DNA of 64,000 bases from Ruminococcus sp. UBA3665 (GTDB lineage Bacteria > Bacillota > Clostridia > Oscillospirales > Ruminococcaceae): the NCBI GenBank assembly GCA_002373165.1, contig DFJS01000079.1:14221-78220 (forward strand), given 5' to 3'. The position numbers were made by a program, and so were the translations under genes. Shown one piece after another: positions 7,914-16,892 of the stretch; the first letter of the stretch is position 1, and the number at the start of each line of letters is the position of its first letter. The notes below the pieces were generated by a model, which did not search any database, was not told the DNA's origin, and was given only the letters and a program-made list of their open reading frames with translations.

Positions 7914-9824
7914 TTATTCCAGCTCGAATGCGCCGGTATACAGCTGATAATAATGGCCTTTCTGGGCGATCAGTTCGTCATGACTGCCCTTTTCAATCAC
8001 TTTTCCGTGATCCAGTACCATAATCAGGTCAGAATTTCTTACTGTGGAAAGTCTGTGTGCAATGACAAAGACGGTCCGGCCGTGCATTAATTGATCCATT
8101 CCGGCAGAAACAATAGCTTCTGTTCTGGTATCGATGGAAGAAGTTGCTTCATCCAGAATCATGACAGGCGGATCGGCAACAGCAGCTCTTGCAATGGCAA
8201 TCAGCTGACGCTGTCCCTGAGAGAGATTGGTACCGTTTCCGGAAAGTTCTGTCTGATAGCCTTCCGGCAGACGGGTGATAAAATCATCTGCACCGGCCAG
8301 CTTGGCGGCAGCAATACATTCTTCATCAGTTGCATCCAGCTTGCCGTACCGGATATTATCCATGACAGAGCCGGTAAACAGGTTTGTTTCCTGAAGCACC
8401 AGACCCAGCGAACGGCGCAGATCGGCTTTTTGAATCTTGTTGATATTAATGCCGTCATACCGGATTTTGCCGTCGGCAATATCATAGAACCGGTTGATCA
8501 GATTTGTGATAGTCGTCTTGCCTGCGCCGGTTGCGCCGACAAAGGCAATTTTCTGACCGGGCTTGGCATAGACAGAAACATCATGCAGAACTGTTTTTCC
8601 TTCTTCGTAAGCAAAATCGACGTTGGACATCTGAACATCTCCGCGCAGAGGCGTATAGGTAACAGTACCTTCGGCTTTGTGCGGATGTTTCCATGCCCAC
8701 TGACCTGTATGTTTTTTTGTTTCGCGGATTTTGCCTGTTTCAGAAATTTCGGCATTGACAAGCTTGACATATCCCTCATCAGTTTCAGGAGCTTCGTCCA
8801 TCATGTTGAAAATACGTTCTGCGCCGGCCAGTGCCATGACGACGGAATTAATCTGCTGTGCTACCTGATTGACATTGCCTGTGAACTGTTTTGTCATGTT
8901 CAGGAATGCCACCACAATGCTGACATCCAGAACGGAACCTGAAAAACTGTAATTCTTGACATGATTCAGCACCAGCAGGCCGCCGATTACGGCTACCAGT
9001 ACATAGAGAATATTGCCGATATTCATGACAATAGGCCCCAGTGTGTTGGCATAGGCGTTGGCTCTGTAGCTGTCCTGACAGAGCTGTTCGTTAATCTCGT
9101 CAAATTCTTCCTGGCATGTTTCTTCATGATTAAATACTTTTACGACTTTCTGGCCGTTCATGATTTCCTGAATATAGCCTTCGGCATCGCCGATGGATTT
9201 CTGCTGACGGATGAAGTATCTGGCACTGCCGCCGCCCATGCCTTTGGATACCAGCATCATGGCAATGACTCCGGCGATTGTCAGAAGCGTCATCCAGAAG
9301 CTGTAATACATCATGATGAAAAATACTGCAATGACGACAGTACCGGCCCGCAGCAGCGTGGGAAGTCCCTGCGAAATCAGCTGACGGAGCGCATCAATAT
9401 CGTTAGTATAATAACTCATGATATCGCCGTGCTTGTGAGTATCGAAATAACGCACGGGAAGATTCTGCATTTTCTGGAACATTGCCTGGCGCATTTTATT
9501 CAGGAATCCCTGTGTGATGACGGCCATCAGCTGGGAATACAGCGTGATTGCCACGGTAGAAATCAGGTACAGCATAATCAGGAACAGCATCATCGGGATA
9601 ATCTGTTCGCTGGCCTTGTTCCAGTTCCAGCCTTTTTCCAGTGCTTCTATAATAATCTGAATTACTTTCTGGATATACATATCCGGAATAGAAGAAGCAA
9701 TGGAAGAGAAGATAATGCATATAATAGTAACCGGCACTAATTTAGGATAAAATTCAAACAGCATCTTCATCAGGCGCGGAAAGACGTTTTTATTTGCTTT
9801 TTTGCTGTAAACAGGTCTTGGCAT
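7914..9824 (-). CDS. ABC exporter, fused membrane and ATPase domains (half 2)
   Basis: 636 aa. The N-terminal ~370 residues contain six transmembrane helices of the type I exporter fold. The ATPase follows, with Walker A GATGAGKTT, signature LSQGQRQ, Walker B VMILDEATS and the H-loop IAHRLST. The canonical catalytic Glu is present (DEATS). It starts inside the stop of the upstream exporter gene (TAATG), which indicates translational coupling and a heterodimer. Together with the MarR gene ahead of them, this points to efflux of a toxic compound. It is about 50 aa longer than usual because of a linker ahead of the nucleotide-binding domain. Confidence 0.93.
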   Translation of the reverse strand: MPRPVYSKKANKNVFPRLMKMLFEFYPKLVPVTIICIIFSSIASSIPDMYIQKVIQIIIEALEKGWNWNKASEQIIPMMLFLIMLYLISTVAITLYSQLMAVITQGFLNKMRQAMFQKMQNLPVRYFDTHKHGDIMSYYTNDIDALRQLISQGLPTLLRAGTVVIAVFFIMMYYSFWMTLLTIAGVIAMMLVSKGMGGGSARYFIRQQKSIGDAEGYIQEIMNGQKVVKVFNHEETCQEEFDEINEQLCQDSYRANAYANTLGPIVMNIGNILYVLVAVIGGLLVLNHVKNYSFSGSVLDVSIVVAFLNMTKQFTGNVNQVAQQINSVVMALAGAERIFNMMDEAPETDEGYVKLVNAEISETGKIRETKKHTGQWAWKHPHKAEGTVTYTPLRGDVQMSNVDFAYEEGKTVLHDVSVYAKPGQKIAFVGATGAGKTTITNLINRFYDIADGKIRYDGININKIQKADLRRSLGLVLQETNLFTGSVMDNIRYGKLDATDEECIAAAKLAGADDFITRLPEGYQTELSGNGTNLSQGQRQLIAIARAAVADPPVMILDEATSSIDTRTEAIVSAGMDQLMHGRTVFVIAHRLSTVRNSDLIMVLDHGKVIEKGSHDELIAQKGHYYQLYTGAFELE

Positions 9825-11560
9825 TACTGATCACCTCCGTTTGTCTGCTGTTCATATACTTCGCGGTAAATAGTGCTGGATCTTAACAGCTCTCTGTGTG
9901 TGCCCACTGCACTGACAGAACCGTTATCCAGTACGATAATCTGATCGGCATCCTGTACAGAAGTGATTCTCTGGGCAATGATGATTTTTGTCGTTTCCGG
10001 AATGAATTCTTTGAATCCCTGCCGGATAAGGGCATCGGTTTTAGTATCCACTGCACTGGTAGAGTCGTCCAGAATCAGGATTTTAGGCTTTTTCAGGAGT
10101 GCTCTTGCAATACAGAGTCTTTGTTTCTGACCGCCGGAAACGTTAGTGCCGCCCTGTTCGATATGAGTTTCGTAGCCGTCCGGGAAATTCTGAATAAATT
10201 CATCTGCCTGTGCCAGATGACAGGCTTCTTCAATTTCTTCATCAGTAGCTTCCGGGTTGCCCCATCTCAGATTTTCGTTAATTGTCCCGGAGAACAGCAC
10301 GTTTTTCTGGAGTACCATTGCCACGGCATCGCGGAGCGTTTCCAGGTCATAGCTGCGCACATCCACGCCGCCGACTTTGATGCTTCCTTCCGTGACATCG
10401 TATAATCTGGGAATCAGCTGCACCAAAGTCGATTTGCTCGAACCTGTACCGCCGATGATGCCCACTGTCTGCCCGGACTGGATATGCAGATTAATATCTG
10501 CCAGTGCAAATTTCTTTGCCTGTGCCGAATATTTAAAACTGACATTCTCGAAATCTACCGAACCGTCTGCAACCAGTTCCAGAGCCTGTTCCGGATTATA
10601 CAGAGTCGGTTCTTCTTCCAGAACTTCATAGATACGCTTTGCCGATTCTGCTGACATTGTTACCATGACATAAATCATGGATAAAAACATCAGGGACATC
10701 AGAATCTGTACGCCGTAAGTAATCATAGCGGAAATCTGGCCGATATCGACAGATTTGTCGATAATTGCCATTCTGGAGCCGACCAGCAGGATAAATACCA
10801 TATCGAAATACATACAGATCTGCATCAGAGGCGTATTCATAGCGATAATCTGCTCTGCTCTGGTGAAATCCTGACGGATATCTTCAGCAGCTTCGCCGAA
10901 TTTCTTTTTCTCATATTCTTCACGGGCAAAGCCCTTGACAACGCGCATTGCCCGGACATTTTCTTCAATCGATTCGTTGAGTTTATCATATTTCTTGAAA
11001 ACTCTCCGGAATGCGGGCATTGCATACTTGCCGATTAGGAACAGGCCGATTCCCAGTACAGGAATCACAACCACAAAGGCCATTGCCAGTTTGCCGCCCA
11101 TGTAGAAGGCCATGACTGTAGAAAAGATAAACATCAGCGGACTGCGCAGCCCCATGCGGATGATCATCATAAAAGACATCTGTAAATTTGTGATATCTGT
11201 CGTCATTCTGGTAACCAGTGACGAGGAAGAAAATTTGTCGATATTCTCGAACGAGTATGCCTGCACTTTTTCAAACATATCATGCCGCAGATTTTTAGAA
11301 AGCCCCGTGGCGGCCTTCGATGCCGTCATGCCAGCCGTACCGCCGCACATCATGGAACTCAATGCCATGATAGTCAGGATAATGCCCGTTCGCAGAACAT
11401 CGTTGATTTCTGCCTGTGACTGAATTTCATTTACCAGATTGGCAGTCATGAACGGCAGAAATGTTTCCAGAACTGCTTCACCCAGCATGAAAATCATCGT
11501 CAGAACTGTCGTGATTTTGTATTCACGCAGACAGGCAAGCAGTCGTTTCAGGATATGCAT
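9824..11560 (-). CDS. ABC exporter, fused membrane and ATPase domains (half 1)
   Basis: 578 aa, a complete half-transporter: six-helix membrane domain (~1-310), then the ATPase with Walker A GGTGSSKST, signature VSGGQKQ, Walker B ILILDDSTS and H-loop IAQRITS. Compared with its partner, the residue after the Walker B Asp is Asp rather than Glu (DDSTS), and the switch His is Gln (AQR), so this half has a degenerate ATP site. That is the pattern of asymmetric heterodimeric exporters of the BmrCD/TM287-288 kind. It lies 21 bp behind marR. Confidence 0.93.
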   Translation of the reverse strand: MHILKRLLACLREYKITTVLTMIFMLGEAVLETFLPFMTANLVNEIQSQAEINDVLRTGIILTIMALSSMMCGGTAGMTASKAATGLSKNLRHDMFEKVQAYSFENIDKFSSSSLVTRMTTDITNLQMSFMMIIRMGLRSPLMFIFSTVMAFYMGGKLAMAFVVVIPVLGIGLFLIGKYAMPAFRRVFKKYDKLNESIEENVRAMRVVKGFAREEYEKKKFGEAAEDIRQDFTRAEQIIAMNTPLMQICMYFDMVFILLVGSRMAIIDKSVDIGQISAMITYGVQILMSLMFLSMIYVMVTMSAESAKRIYEVLEEEPTLYNPEQALELVADGSVDFENVSFKYSAQAKKFALADINLHIQSGQTVGIIGGTGSSKSTLVQLIPRLYDVTEGSIKVGGVDVRSYDLETLRDAVAMVLQKNVLFSGTINENLRWGNPEATDEEIEEACHLAQADEFIQNFPDGYETHIEQGGTNVSGGQKQRLCIARALLKKPKILILDDSTSAVDTKTDALIRQGFKEFIPETTKIIIAQRITSVQDADQIIVLDNGSVSAVGTHRELLRSSTIYREVYEQQTNGGDQ

Positions 11561-11581
11561 GTATATCCCATCCTTTCTGAA

Positions 11582-12046
11582 TTAAGATTTTGTCTGATTT
11601 AATTTTCTCTGATGCATTTTGCAGAAACATTCATGCAGTGTTTGCAGAGCCTGATAAAAGCCCTCGCGTTCTTCGGGGGGCATTTCATCGAACAGATTCT
11701 GATAATATCCGGCTTTTTCGGACAAAAAATGTTCGATATAATCGCGGCCCTGCTGTGTGAGTTTCAGCCGGACAATGCGCCGGTCATTCGCATCGGGAAG
11801 GCGTTCGGCAAAACAGCATTCTGTCAGCCTGTCGACTGTTTTGGTAATCTGCTGTTTGGGGCTGTGGGTCATTCTGGCAAGTTCTGTCATAGTGAGTGAT
11901 TCGCCGTGTTCTTTCAGAATCTGGAGACAGTAATACATTCCCAGATTGACGCTGTCATCCAGCAGAGTTTTGAACGGCTTATCAATCCAGTAATGCCATT
12001 GGGGCATGGTGCGCAGCAGAAGTTCCTGCAATTCGGCAGTTTTCAT
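11582..12046 (-). CDS. MarR-family transcriptional regulator
   Basis: 154 aa, winged helix-turn-helix. The recognition region is LTMTELARMTHSPKQQITKT and the wing carries DRRIVRL, both typical of MarR proteins. It is the first gene of a three-gene operon with the two exporter halves, so it most likely represses its own operon and releases DNA on binding the exported compound. The ATG follows AAGAGGTG. Confidence 0.9.
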   Translation of the reverse strand: MKTAELQELLLRTMPQWHYWIDKPFKTLLDDSVNLGMYYCLQILKEHGESLTMTELARMTHSPKQQITKTVDRLTECCFAERLPDANDRRIVRLKLTQQGRDYIEHFLSEKAGYYQNLFDEMPPEEREGFYQALQTLHECFCKMHQRKLNQTKS

Positions 12047-12116
12047 AGAATCACCTCTTTTCCGGGAAATTTGATTCTCTTTGATGCATAGTCAGCAAAA
12101 AAGAATTGTCATAATA

Positions 12117-12145
12117 AGTTTACTATTTTTCGGCGCATTTGTCAA
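12117..12145 (-). promoter_or_regulatory. Promoter of the marR-exporter operon
   Basis: Minus strand: TTGACA (12140-12145), 17-bp spacer, TAAACT (12117-12122). The weaker -10 would suit a regulated promoter. I could not define an operator palindrome with confidence. Confidence 0.65.
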
Positions 12146-12203
12146 GATCTGTTATGAGAAAAATAACAGATTCTACAAAATGCACAAAAAATCAGCAGAG
12201 GAC

Positions 12204-12232
12204 TTGACAATTTTTTCAGGATATGCTATAAT
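12204..12232 (+). promoter_or_regulatory. Consensus sigma-A promoter of a stand-alone RNA
   Basis: Perfect TTGACA (12204-12209), 17-bp spacer ending in TGC, perfect TATAAT (12227-12232). It is among the strongest promoters in the window, yet no protein gene follows on this strand. Confidence 0.88.
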
Positions 12233-12239
12233 TATCCTG

Positions 12240-12390
12240 TCCGGAGAAGATGTGTCCGCAGAACGACGGGAAAAAGAACCGTTCCCCGGATTTGTCCGCA
12301 GGGCAATGGTCTGCGGAAAGAAGGACTGAAAACCTGGATTCTTCCAAAGACAAAAACAAGGCTGAATTGGTTCATCAGCCTTGTTTTTTT
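12240..12390 (+). ncRNA. Structured small RNA, possibly 6S-like
   Basis: About 150 nt from the predicted start of transcription to a strong terminator, with no plausible coding frame or ribosome site. Pairings visible: GAAGA (12246-12250) with TCTTC (12340-12344) as a closing stem; TCCGCAG (12255-12261) with CTGCGGA (12311-12317); GGGAA (12268-12272) with TTCCC (12282-12286). A second TCCGCAG (12295-12301) can compete for the same partner. A long irregular hairpin with internal bubbles resembles 6S RNA, and as I recall 6S genes in Firmicutes lie near rarA, which is 1.3 kb away here. The length is short for 6S, so the identity is tentative. Confidence 0.5.
12356..12390. terminator. Terminator of the small RNA, overlapping a convergent gene end
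   Basis: ACAAGGCTGA, 9-nt loop, TCAGCCTTGT, then seven T. The last codons and stop of the convergent gene at 12375-12866 lie inside the hairpin. Confidence 0.9.
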
Positions 12391-12866
12391 AAATTTTCAT
12401 CCAGATAGGCATAAAGCCGGGGCCATATATCAGAATCTGTATTCAGATACAGCTGATTTTCCAGCAATTCAATCTGTTCCGCGACTGATGCAGGGAGCGT
12501 ATCAGCATGATTCAGAATTTCATACTCCTGCTGTACAGAATGCAGAAACTGTGTTCTCATGTAGGCAGGCGGCGCAAGATGGCAGATTTCCGTCAGGATT
12601 CCGGCATCCTGAAAATCGCCGATCGCCTGAAAAGCCTGTATCACAGATGCGGCATACTGTCCGTAAGAATTTTCCAGAAAACAGAATATGCCTTCCATTG
12701 CCAGTTCTGTATCAAATGCAATCAGAAATGCGGCATTCTGAATAAATTCTTCACTGCAAAGCCAGTCCTGAACAGGATGTTCAAATAATTCCAGAGCCAG
12801 TGCTTCGCAGAGCGATTCGCCTGTAAAGTCTTCCGGCCGGACTTCCTTACCGCCGAGCCACTTCAT
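12375..12866 (-). CDS. DUF4375-like protein
   Basis: 163 aa, soluble, acidic, predicted all-helical. The central segment (FIQNAAFLIAFDTELAMEGI, then a paired helix with SYGQYAASVIQAFQAIG) resembles the DUF4375/DMP19-like family, whose members usually read NGGF at the first position; here that is less clear. Function unknown. It starts 3 bp after the stop of the DUF4253 gene, so the two are co-translated; both families are often found as single accessory genes. Its stop lies inside the shared terminator. Confidence 0.55.
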   Translation of the reverse strand: MKWLGGKEVRPEDFTGESLCEALALELFEHPVQDWLCSEEFIQNAAFLIAFDTELAMEGIFCFLENSYGQYAASVIQAFQAIGDFQDAGILTEICHLAPPAYMRTQFLHSVQQEYEILNHADTLPASVAEQIELLENQLYLNTDSDIWPRLYAYLDENLKKQG

Positions 12867-12869
12867 TGG

Positions 12870-13595
12870 TTAATCCCACCAGAACTGCCACACTTCGGAA
12901 TTGACGAGCGTTTTTTTCAGCCAGGGGAGGGGAACGCCCTGATCAATCGTATCCTGACAGAAGGCATAATATTCTCTGCTGAATTCTTCAATTTTTTCTT
13001 CCGGAACGGGGGAAGGCAGAAGGATTTCAAGCGTATCATGAGAAATCACTGCCGGCACAGCCTGATACTGTTCATACCAGTATTTGCAGACGGCCGTCAT
13101 TTCTTCCGGCGAGGGGCATTCATTCCAGCCGCCGAACGGCACATAAGCCGGAATTTCCCACGGATTTACAGTCGGGATTTCAAACAGAACAGCAGGTTCC
13201 ATGATATTCCGTGAACTTTGATGAAGCGTAACAAAAAAATTCTGTCCGACATCGGCCATGCCTTCGGCCATTTCGTCGAATTCTCCGTTATCTTCCTCAT
13301 CGGGCTGACCGTATTCCGTGGCAGACTGCCAGCGGCAGTTCAGCACTTCTTTGCCGTCCGGAAGATTCTGCAAAGCCTGTTCCGGCTGATAATGCTCTTC
13401 TTCCGTAAGGCTGAGGCACTCTGCAAGAGTATCATCTATTTTGACGAGGACAGGCGTGAAGCCTTCTTTCTTACCTCTGGCGAATTCCTGACGATAGAAT
13501 TCCGTAATTTTTTCATGTGTGAAATCCTGCTCCAGAATTCTGTACGGAAATTTCAGATAAGAAATCAAATTCTGTAAGATTTCGTTCTGATTCAT
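12870..13595 (-). CDS. DUF4253 domain protein
   Basis: 241 aa, soluble. The C-terminal half carries the DUF4253 pattern: PAYVPFGGWNECPSPEEM, then KYWYEQYQAVPAVISHDTLE, then YAFCQDTIDQG and a final EVWQFWWD. The function of the family is not established. The first gene of a pair with the DUF4375-like gene; AGGAGG precedes the ATG. An extended -10 (ATGCTATAAT) lies upstream near 13645, without a clear -35. Confidence 0.8.
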   Translation of the reverse strand: MNQNEILQNLISYLKFPYRILEQDFTHEKITEFYRQEFARGKKEGFTPVLVKIDDTLAECLSLTEEEHYQPEQALQNLPDGKEVLNCRWQSATEYGQPDEEDNGEFDEMAEGMADVGQNFFVTLHQSSRNIMEPAVLFEIPTVNPWEIPAYVPFGGWNECPSPEEMTAVCKYWYEQYQAVPAVISHDTLEILLPSPVPEEKIEEFSREYYAFCQDTIDQGVPLPWLKKTLVNSEVWQFWWD

Positions 13596-13683
13596 GATGA
13601 ATAACCTCCTGAAAATTATATAAAATCTATATCATGAGATTATTATAGCATATCAGATGTTCAAAAAATGCATAACTGGAAAA

Positions 13684-14943
13684 TTATTCTGATTCTGACA
13701 GAATTTTTTTCCGGTAGGCCAGCGCGGCCTGTTCGGTTCTGTTATCGCCGAACTGATAATATACATGATTCTGAATTGCATCCGGCAGATACTGCTGTCT
13801 GATATAATGATTTTTATAATCATGCGGATATAAATAATGCTGACCCTGGATTTCTGCGCCTTCGCCGTCGAAATGCTGATTCTGCAAATGCCGCGGAAAA
13901 TCCAGTGCACCGTACTGTTCCAGATCGGCAAGCGCGGCATCCATTGCCAGATAAGCACTGTTCGATTTCGGGGCTGTTGCAAGCAGAACAACGGCTTCTG
14001 CAATCGGAATGCGTGCTTCCGGAAGTCCCAGCTGTAATGCATTATCCACACAGGCTTTGACAATCGGCACAGCAGCCGGATACGCAAGGCCGATATCTTC
14101 CGAGACGATTACCAGTAATCTTCTTGTAAGAGAAATCAGATCTCCGGCCTGAATCAGTCTGGCCGCATAATGCAGAGCCGCATTTTCATCACTGCCCCGG
14201 ATGGATTTCTGCAAAGCGGATAGAATATCATAATGCGAATCGCCGTCGCGGTCGTATTTCATATTGCTTTTCTGGGTCAGAAGCCGGGCATCTTCCAGCG
14301 AAACATAAAAATAGCCTTCTCCGGTATCATCTGCGGAAAGGGCGCACAGTTCGACAGCATTCATGGCCTTGCGGACATCGCCGCCGCTTCCCTGGGCAAT
14401 ATGAGAGATCACGCCTTCTTCCAGTGCAAGATTTTTGTCATTGATTTTCCGGAAAGCCCGCTGGACTGCCTTTTCCATTTCGGAGACTTCCACGGGCTTG
14501 AATTCAAATACCGTACAGCGGCTGATGACGGCATTGTACACGGCAAAATAGGGATTTTCTGTAGTAGAAGCAATCAGAGTAATATCGCCGTTTTCGATAT
14601 AAGATAATAAGCTTTGCTGCTGTTTTTTGTTCAGGTACTGGATTTCATCCAGATATAATAAAATTCCGTTGGCACCTGCAAAAGTTCCTACTTCGGAAAA
14701 AACAGATTTCATATCTGAAACGCCTGCCTGTGTGCCGTTGAGGATATGCAGGGTCATATTGGTTTGTTCTGCGATAATCCGGGCGACAGTTGTTTTTCCG
14801 ATGCCGGAAGAGCCATAGAAAATCATATTCGGAATCCGGCCGCTTTCGATGATTTTTCTCAGCGGCTTTCCGGGTGCAAGCAGGTGACTTTGTCCGACAA
14901 CATCATCCAGTGTTCTGGGGCGGATTTGTTCCGCTAACGGCAT
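13684..14943 (-). CDS. rarA: RarA/MgsA replication-associated recombination ATPase
   Basis: 419 aa, a full-length member of the family. The N-terminus MPLAEQIRPRTLDDVVGQ is characteristic. AAA+ motifs: Walker A GSSGIGKTT (~45-53), Walker B LLYLDEIQ, sensor STTENP. The C-terminal tetramerisation region contains SDENAALHYAARLI and ends with the GQHYLYPHDY motif. RarA acts at stalled replication forks with SSB. It is the last gene of a run with the two membrane-protein genes upstream (6 bp gap). Confidence 0.95.
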   Translation of the reverse strand: MPLAEQIRPRTLDDVVGQSHLLAPGKPLRKIIESGRIPNMIFYGSSGIGKTTVARIIAEQTNMTLHILNGTQAGVSDMKSVFSEVGTFAGANGILLYLDEIQYLNKKQQQSLLSYIENGDITLIASTTENPYFAVYNAVISRCTVFEFKPVEVSEMEKAVQRAFRKINDKNLALEEGVISHIAQGSGGDVRKAMNAVELCALSADDTGEGYFYVSLEDARLLTQKSNMKYDRDGDSHYDILSALQKSIRGSDENAALHYAARLIQAGDLISLTRRLLVIVSEDIGLAYPAAVPIVKACVDNALQLGLPEARIPIAEAVVLLATAPKSNSAYLAMDAALADLEQYGALDFPRHLQNQHFDGEGAEIQGQHYLYPHDYKNHYIRQQYLPDAIQNHVYYQFGDNRTEQAALAYRKKILSESE

Positions 14944-14949
14944 GAAATA

Positions 14950-15897
14950 TCACTCCTTTTTGTTTTCTTCAATCTGTTTCTGATATTTTGCAAGCATCTG
15001 CAAGAGTTCTTCTTTGGAGGAAGATTCTGATTTTTCAGTTTTGTAATGCAGTCCGGAATAATTGAAAGTTCCGTGCAGAGACTGATAAAATTCCAGATAT
15101 TCCCGGAGTTTCCGGCTGTTATAATATCCGCCCAGATAATCGCCCTGCTGTCCGCTGAGAAGATACTGGGGAAATCCCAGTCCGATGCGGATTTCCTGTC
15201 CGTAAACGGAAAGAATAATCTGTTCTTCCGGCGAACGCAGTCCGCTTTTTAACTGAAAGCTTTCGATTTCCGAGGCATGAAAGAAAATTTCCGGGCAGGT
15301 CAGCGACTGGTAAGAAAACCGGTTTGTACTGCCGTCGAATGTTAATTTCCATCGGGAAGCGTACCATAACAGAAATGCCGCCGCCGCAAAGGCCAGAATC
15401 GAAAAGCAGACAAAGGCATCATACATCACAGAAAAACCAAAAATAATCAGAACTGCAATCAGCAGAAACAATTCCAGAGAATACAGTCTGACCGTGCCGT
15501 GCATATACTGTATTGCTTCCAGTTTGAATTTTTTATCCAGATCCGGATTATCCACAGTCAGCAGGTGAAGAGTATTTTTTTCCTGTTTCTTTTTTGGGGA
15601 GGAATGCTCCTGAAAAACGGCCTTGAATTTCCGTTCTGTTTCGGAATCCAGTTCTTTTTTTGGAGCCGGAACGGAAACGGGTTCCGGAAGAGGAGTTTTT
15701 TCTGGTTCGGGAGAAATCTTTTCCGGTTCTGGTTCTGATTTGAATTCCGGAAAGTCGGCTTTGGGAAAGTCATTGACAGTCGTTTCCGGAAAATCTGATT
15801 TTTTATCTTTTTCGGGCAGCGGAATATCCCACGACTGCAAAAGAGCCTGTAATGTTTCAGAATCATCCTGCGGATTCTTTTTCTTTCTCAATGCCAT
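14950..15897 (-). CDS. Unknown membrane protein with Pro/Glu/Lys-rich N-terminal region
   Basis: 315 aa. The first ~105 residues are disordered-looking and rich in Pro, Glu, Lys and Ser (repeated PEP/PEK). Two adjacent transmembrane segments follow (~138-178), then a soluble domain (~180-315) with strands like KLTFDGSTNRFSYQ and ASEIESF, suggesting a PH-like membrane-tethered domain. No family recognised. It overlaps the next upstream gene by 10 bp and precedes rarA by 6 bp. Confidence 0.75.
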   Translation of the reverse strand: MALRKKKNPQDDSETLQALLQSWDIPLPEKDKKSDFPETTVNDFPKADFPEFKSEPEPEKISPEPEKTPLPEPVSVPAPKKELDSETERKFKAVFQEHSSPKKKQEKNTLHLLTVDNPDLDKKFKLEAIQYMHGTVRLYSLELFLLIAVLIIFGFSVMYDAFVCFSILAFAAAAFLLWYASRWKLTFDGSTNRFSYQSLTCPEIFFHASEIESFQLKSGLRSPEEQIILSVYGQEIRIGLGFPQYLLSGQQGDYLGGYYNSRKLREYLEFYQSLHGTFNYSGLHYKTEKSESSSKEELLQMLAKYQKQIEENKKE

Positions 15898-16292
15898 TTT
15901 GAATACTCCTCCTGAATGATAATATCATGGGCTTGTAAAAAAATTTTCAGATATTTCAAATTATAGGCAAATTTTGGAACATCCCGGATAACTGTTCTGT
16001 CCGGCAGAACAAAAAACAGTCTGATGTTGCCTTTCGGATAATACTTTTCACGGACTTCCAGAATATTATCAACAGGAATCCAATGCTGTTCCAGGAAAAT
16101 TTCTTCTGTATCAGTATCGAAAATCAGACAATTTTTCCATTCCCGGATGATGACAACAATCATAAATACTATCATGGGCGAATAAAACAATACCGGAAAC
16201 AGGCTGTGTTCTTTCAGCGCAAATATGACTGAAAAAACAGTGACTATGACAAGCATCAGGGCATATTCCAGGGCGAACACACGGATTTTCAT
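15888..16292 (-). CDS. Unknown small membrane protein, PH-like cytosolic part
   Basis: 134 aa: two hydrophobic helices at ~8-47, then a soluble ~80-residue domain (NCLIFDTDTEEIFLEQHWIP, VDNILEVRE). The layout, two helices followed by a strand-rich domain, is the same as the C-terminal half of its downstream neighbour, so the pair may be distant paralogues. No family assigned. GAGGTG precedes the ATG. Confidence 0.7.
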   Translation of the reverse strand: MKIRVFALEYALMLVIVTVFSVIFALKEHSLFPVLFYSPMIVFMIVVIIREWKNCLIFDTDTEEIFLEQHWIPVDNILEVREKYYPKGNIRLFFVLPDRTVIRDVPKFAYNLKYLKIFLQAHDIIIQEEYSKWH

Positions 16293-16307
16293 GAGAAATT
16301 CACCTCT

Positions 16308-16334
16308 AAAAATAAAAGGCGAACTAAGTCCGCC
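16308..16334 (-). terminator. Terminator after the GNAT pseudogene
   Basis: Minus strand: GGCGGAC, 3-nt loop, GTTCGCC, then TTTTATTTTT. It closes the glyA transcript. Confidence 0.75.
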
Positions 16335-16338
16335 TGTT

Positions 16339-16892
16339 TCAGTGATCAGGATAACACTTAAAAAATTCCTCTTTCAGCATGGCATAAAAACAGTAATCGC
16401 TGAAAAGCGGCGTTCCGTCCGGAGCGGTCTAGAATGCCGCGCTCTGGATAAATACGCCTTCGCGCCGGAAACCTAATTTTTCGAGCAGACGGCAGAAACG
16501 GGTATTCCGGATATCGGCTTCGGCGATAATCCGCCGGGCGGAAAGTTCTGTGAAAGCATACTGCATCAGAGCCTTTGCTGATTCGGAAGCATAGCCTTTT
16601 CCCCAGTAATTCCGGTTGAATGTATAGCCGAGTTCGTAAGAATCAAAAAAATCCTGATTTTTCAGATACAACTTGCCGATTACTTTTCCGGATGCTTTCA
16701 GTTCGACAGCATAGAACGCCGGATTATGGGCAATCATGGCAGCTTCTGCAACAGCCTGTTCACGGGTCAGACATCATAAGGTTCATAATAGACCGTTTCC
16801 GGGTCGGTCAGCATCTCGGCAAAATCACTGCCGTCCATCGGCGTGAACCGACGGACAAGCAGTCTTTCCGTATAAATTTCAAAATCACTCAT
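16339..16892 (-). pseudogene. GNAT acetyltransferase (RimJ/RimL-like), broken by a frameshift and a nonsense codon
   Basis: The ATG at 16892 overlaps the glyA stop and opens [20 protein letters not shown], a normal GNAT N-terminus, but the frame ends at a TGA (16767-16769). Dropping one frame restores LTREQAVAEAAMIAHNP and continues through the acetyl-CoA-binding region (YWGKGYASESAKALM). A TAG at 16429-16431 then interrupts it where Trp is usual; 29 further in-frame codons (TAPDGTPLFSDYCFYAML...) reach TGA at 16339-16341. A terminator follows directly. So this is a formerly complete gene of about 184 codons with two lesions. Sequencing error could explain one but less easily both. Confidence 0.85.

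Noticed and set aside
8961..9740. Antisense 259-codon open frame in the ABC exporter
   Set aside because: His/Gln-rich shadow composition; the exporter frame is fully conserved.
12081..12329. Possible 82-codon gene over the small RNA promoter
   Set aside because: It runs through the promoter, has no ribosome site and matches nothing; the RNA interpretation explains the region better.
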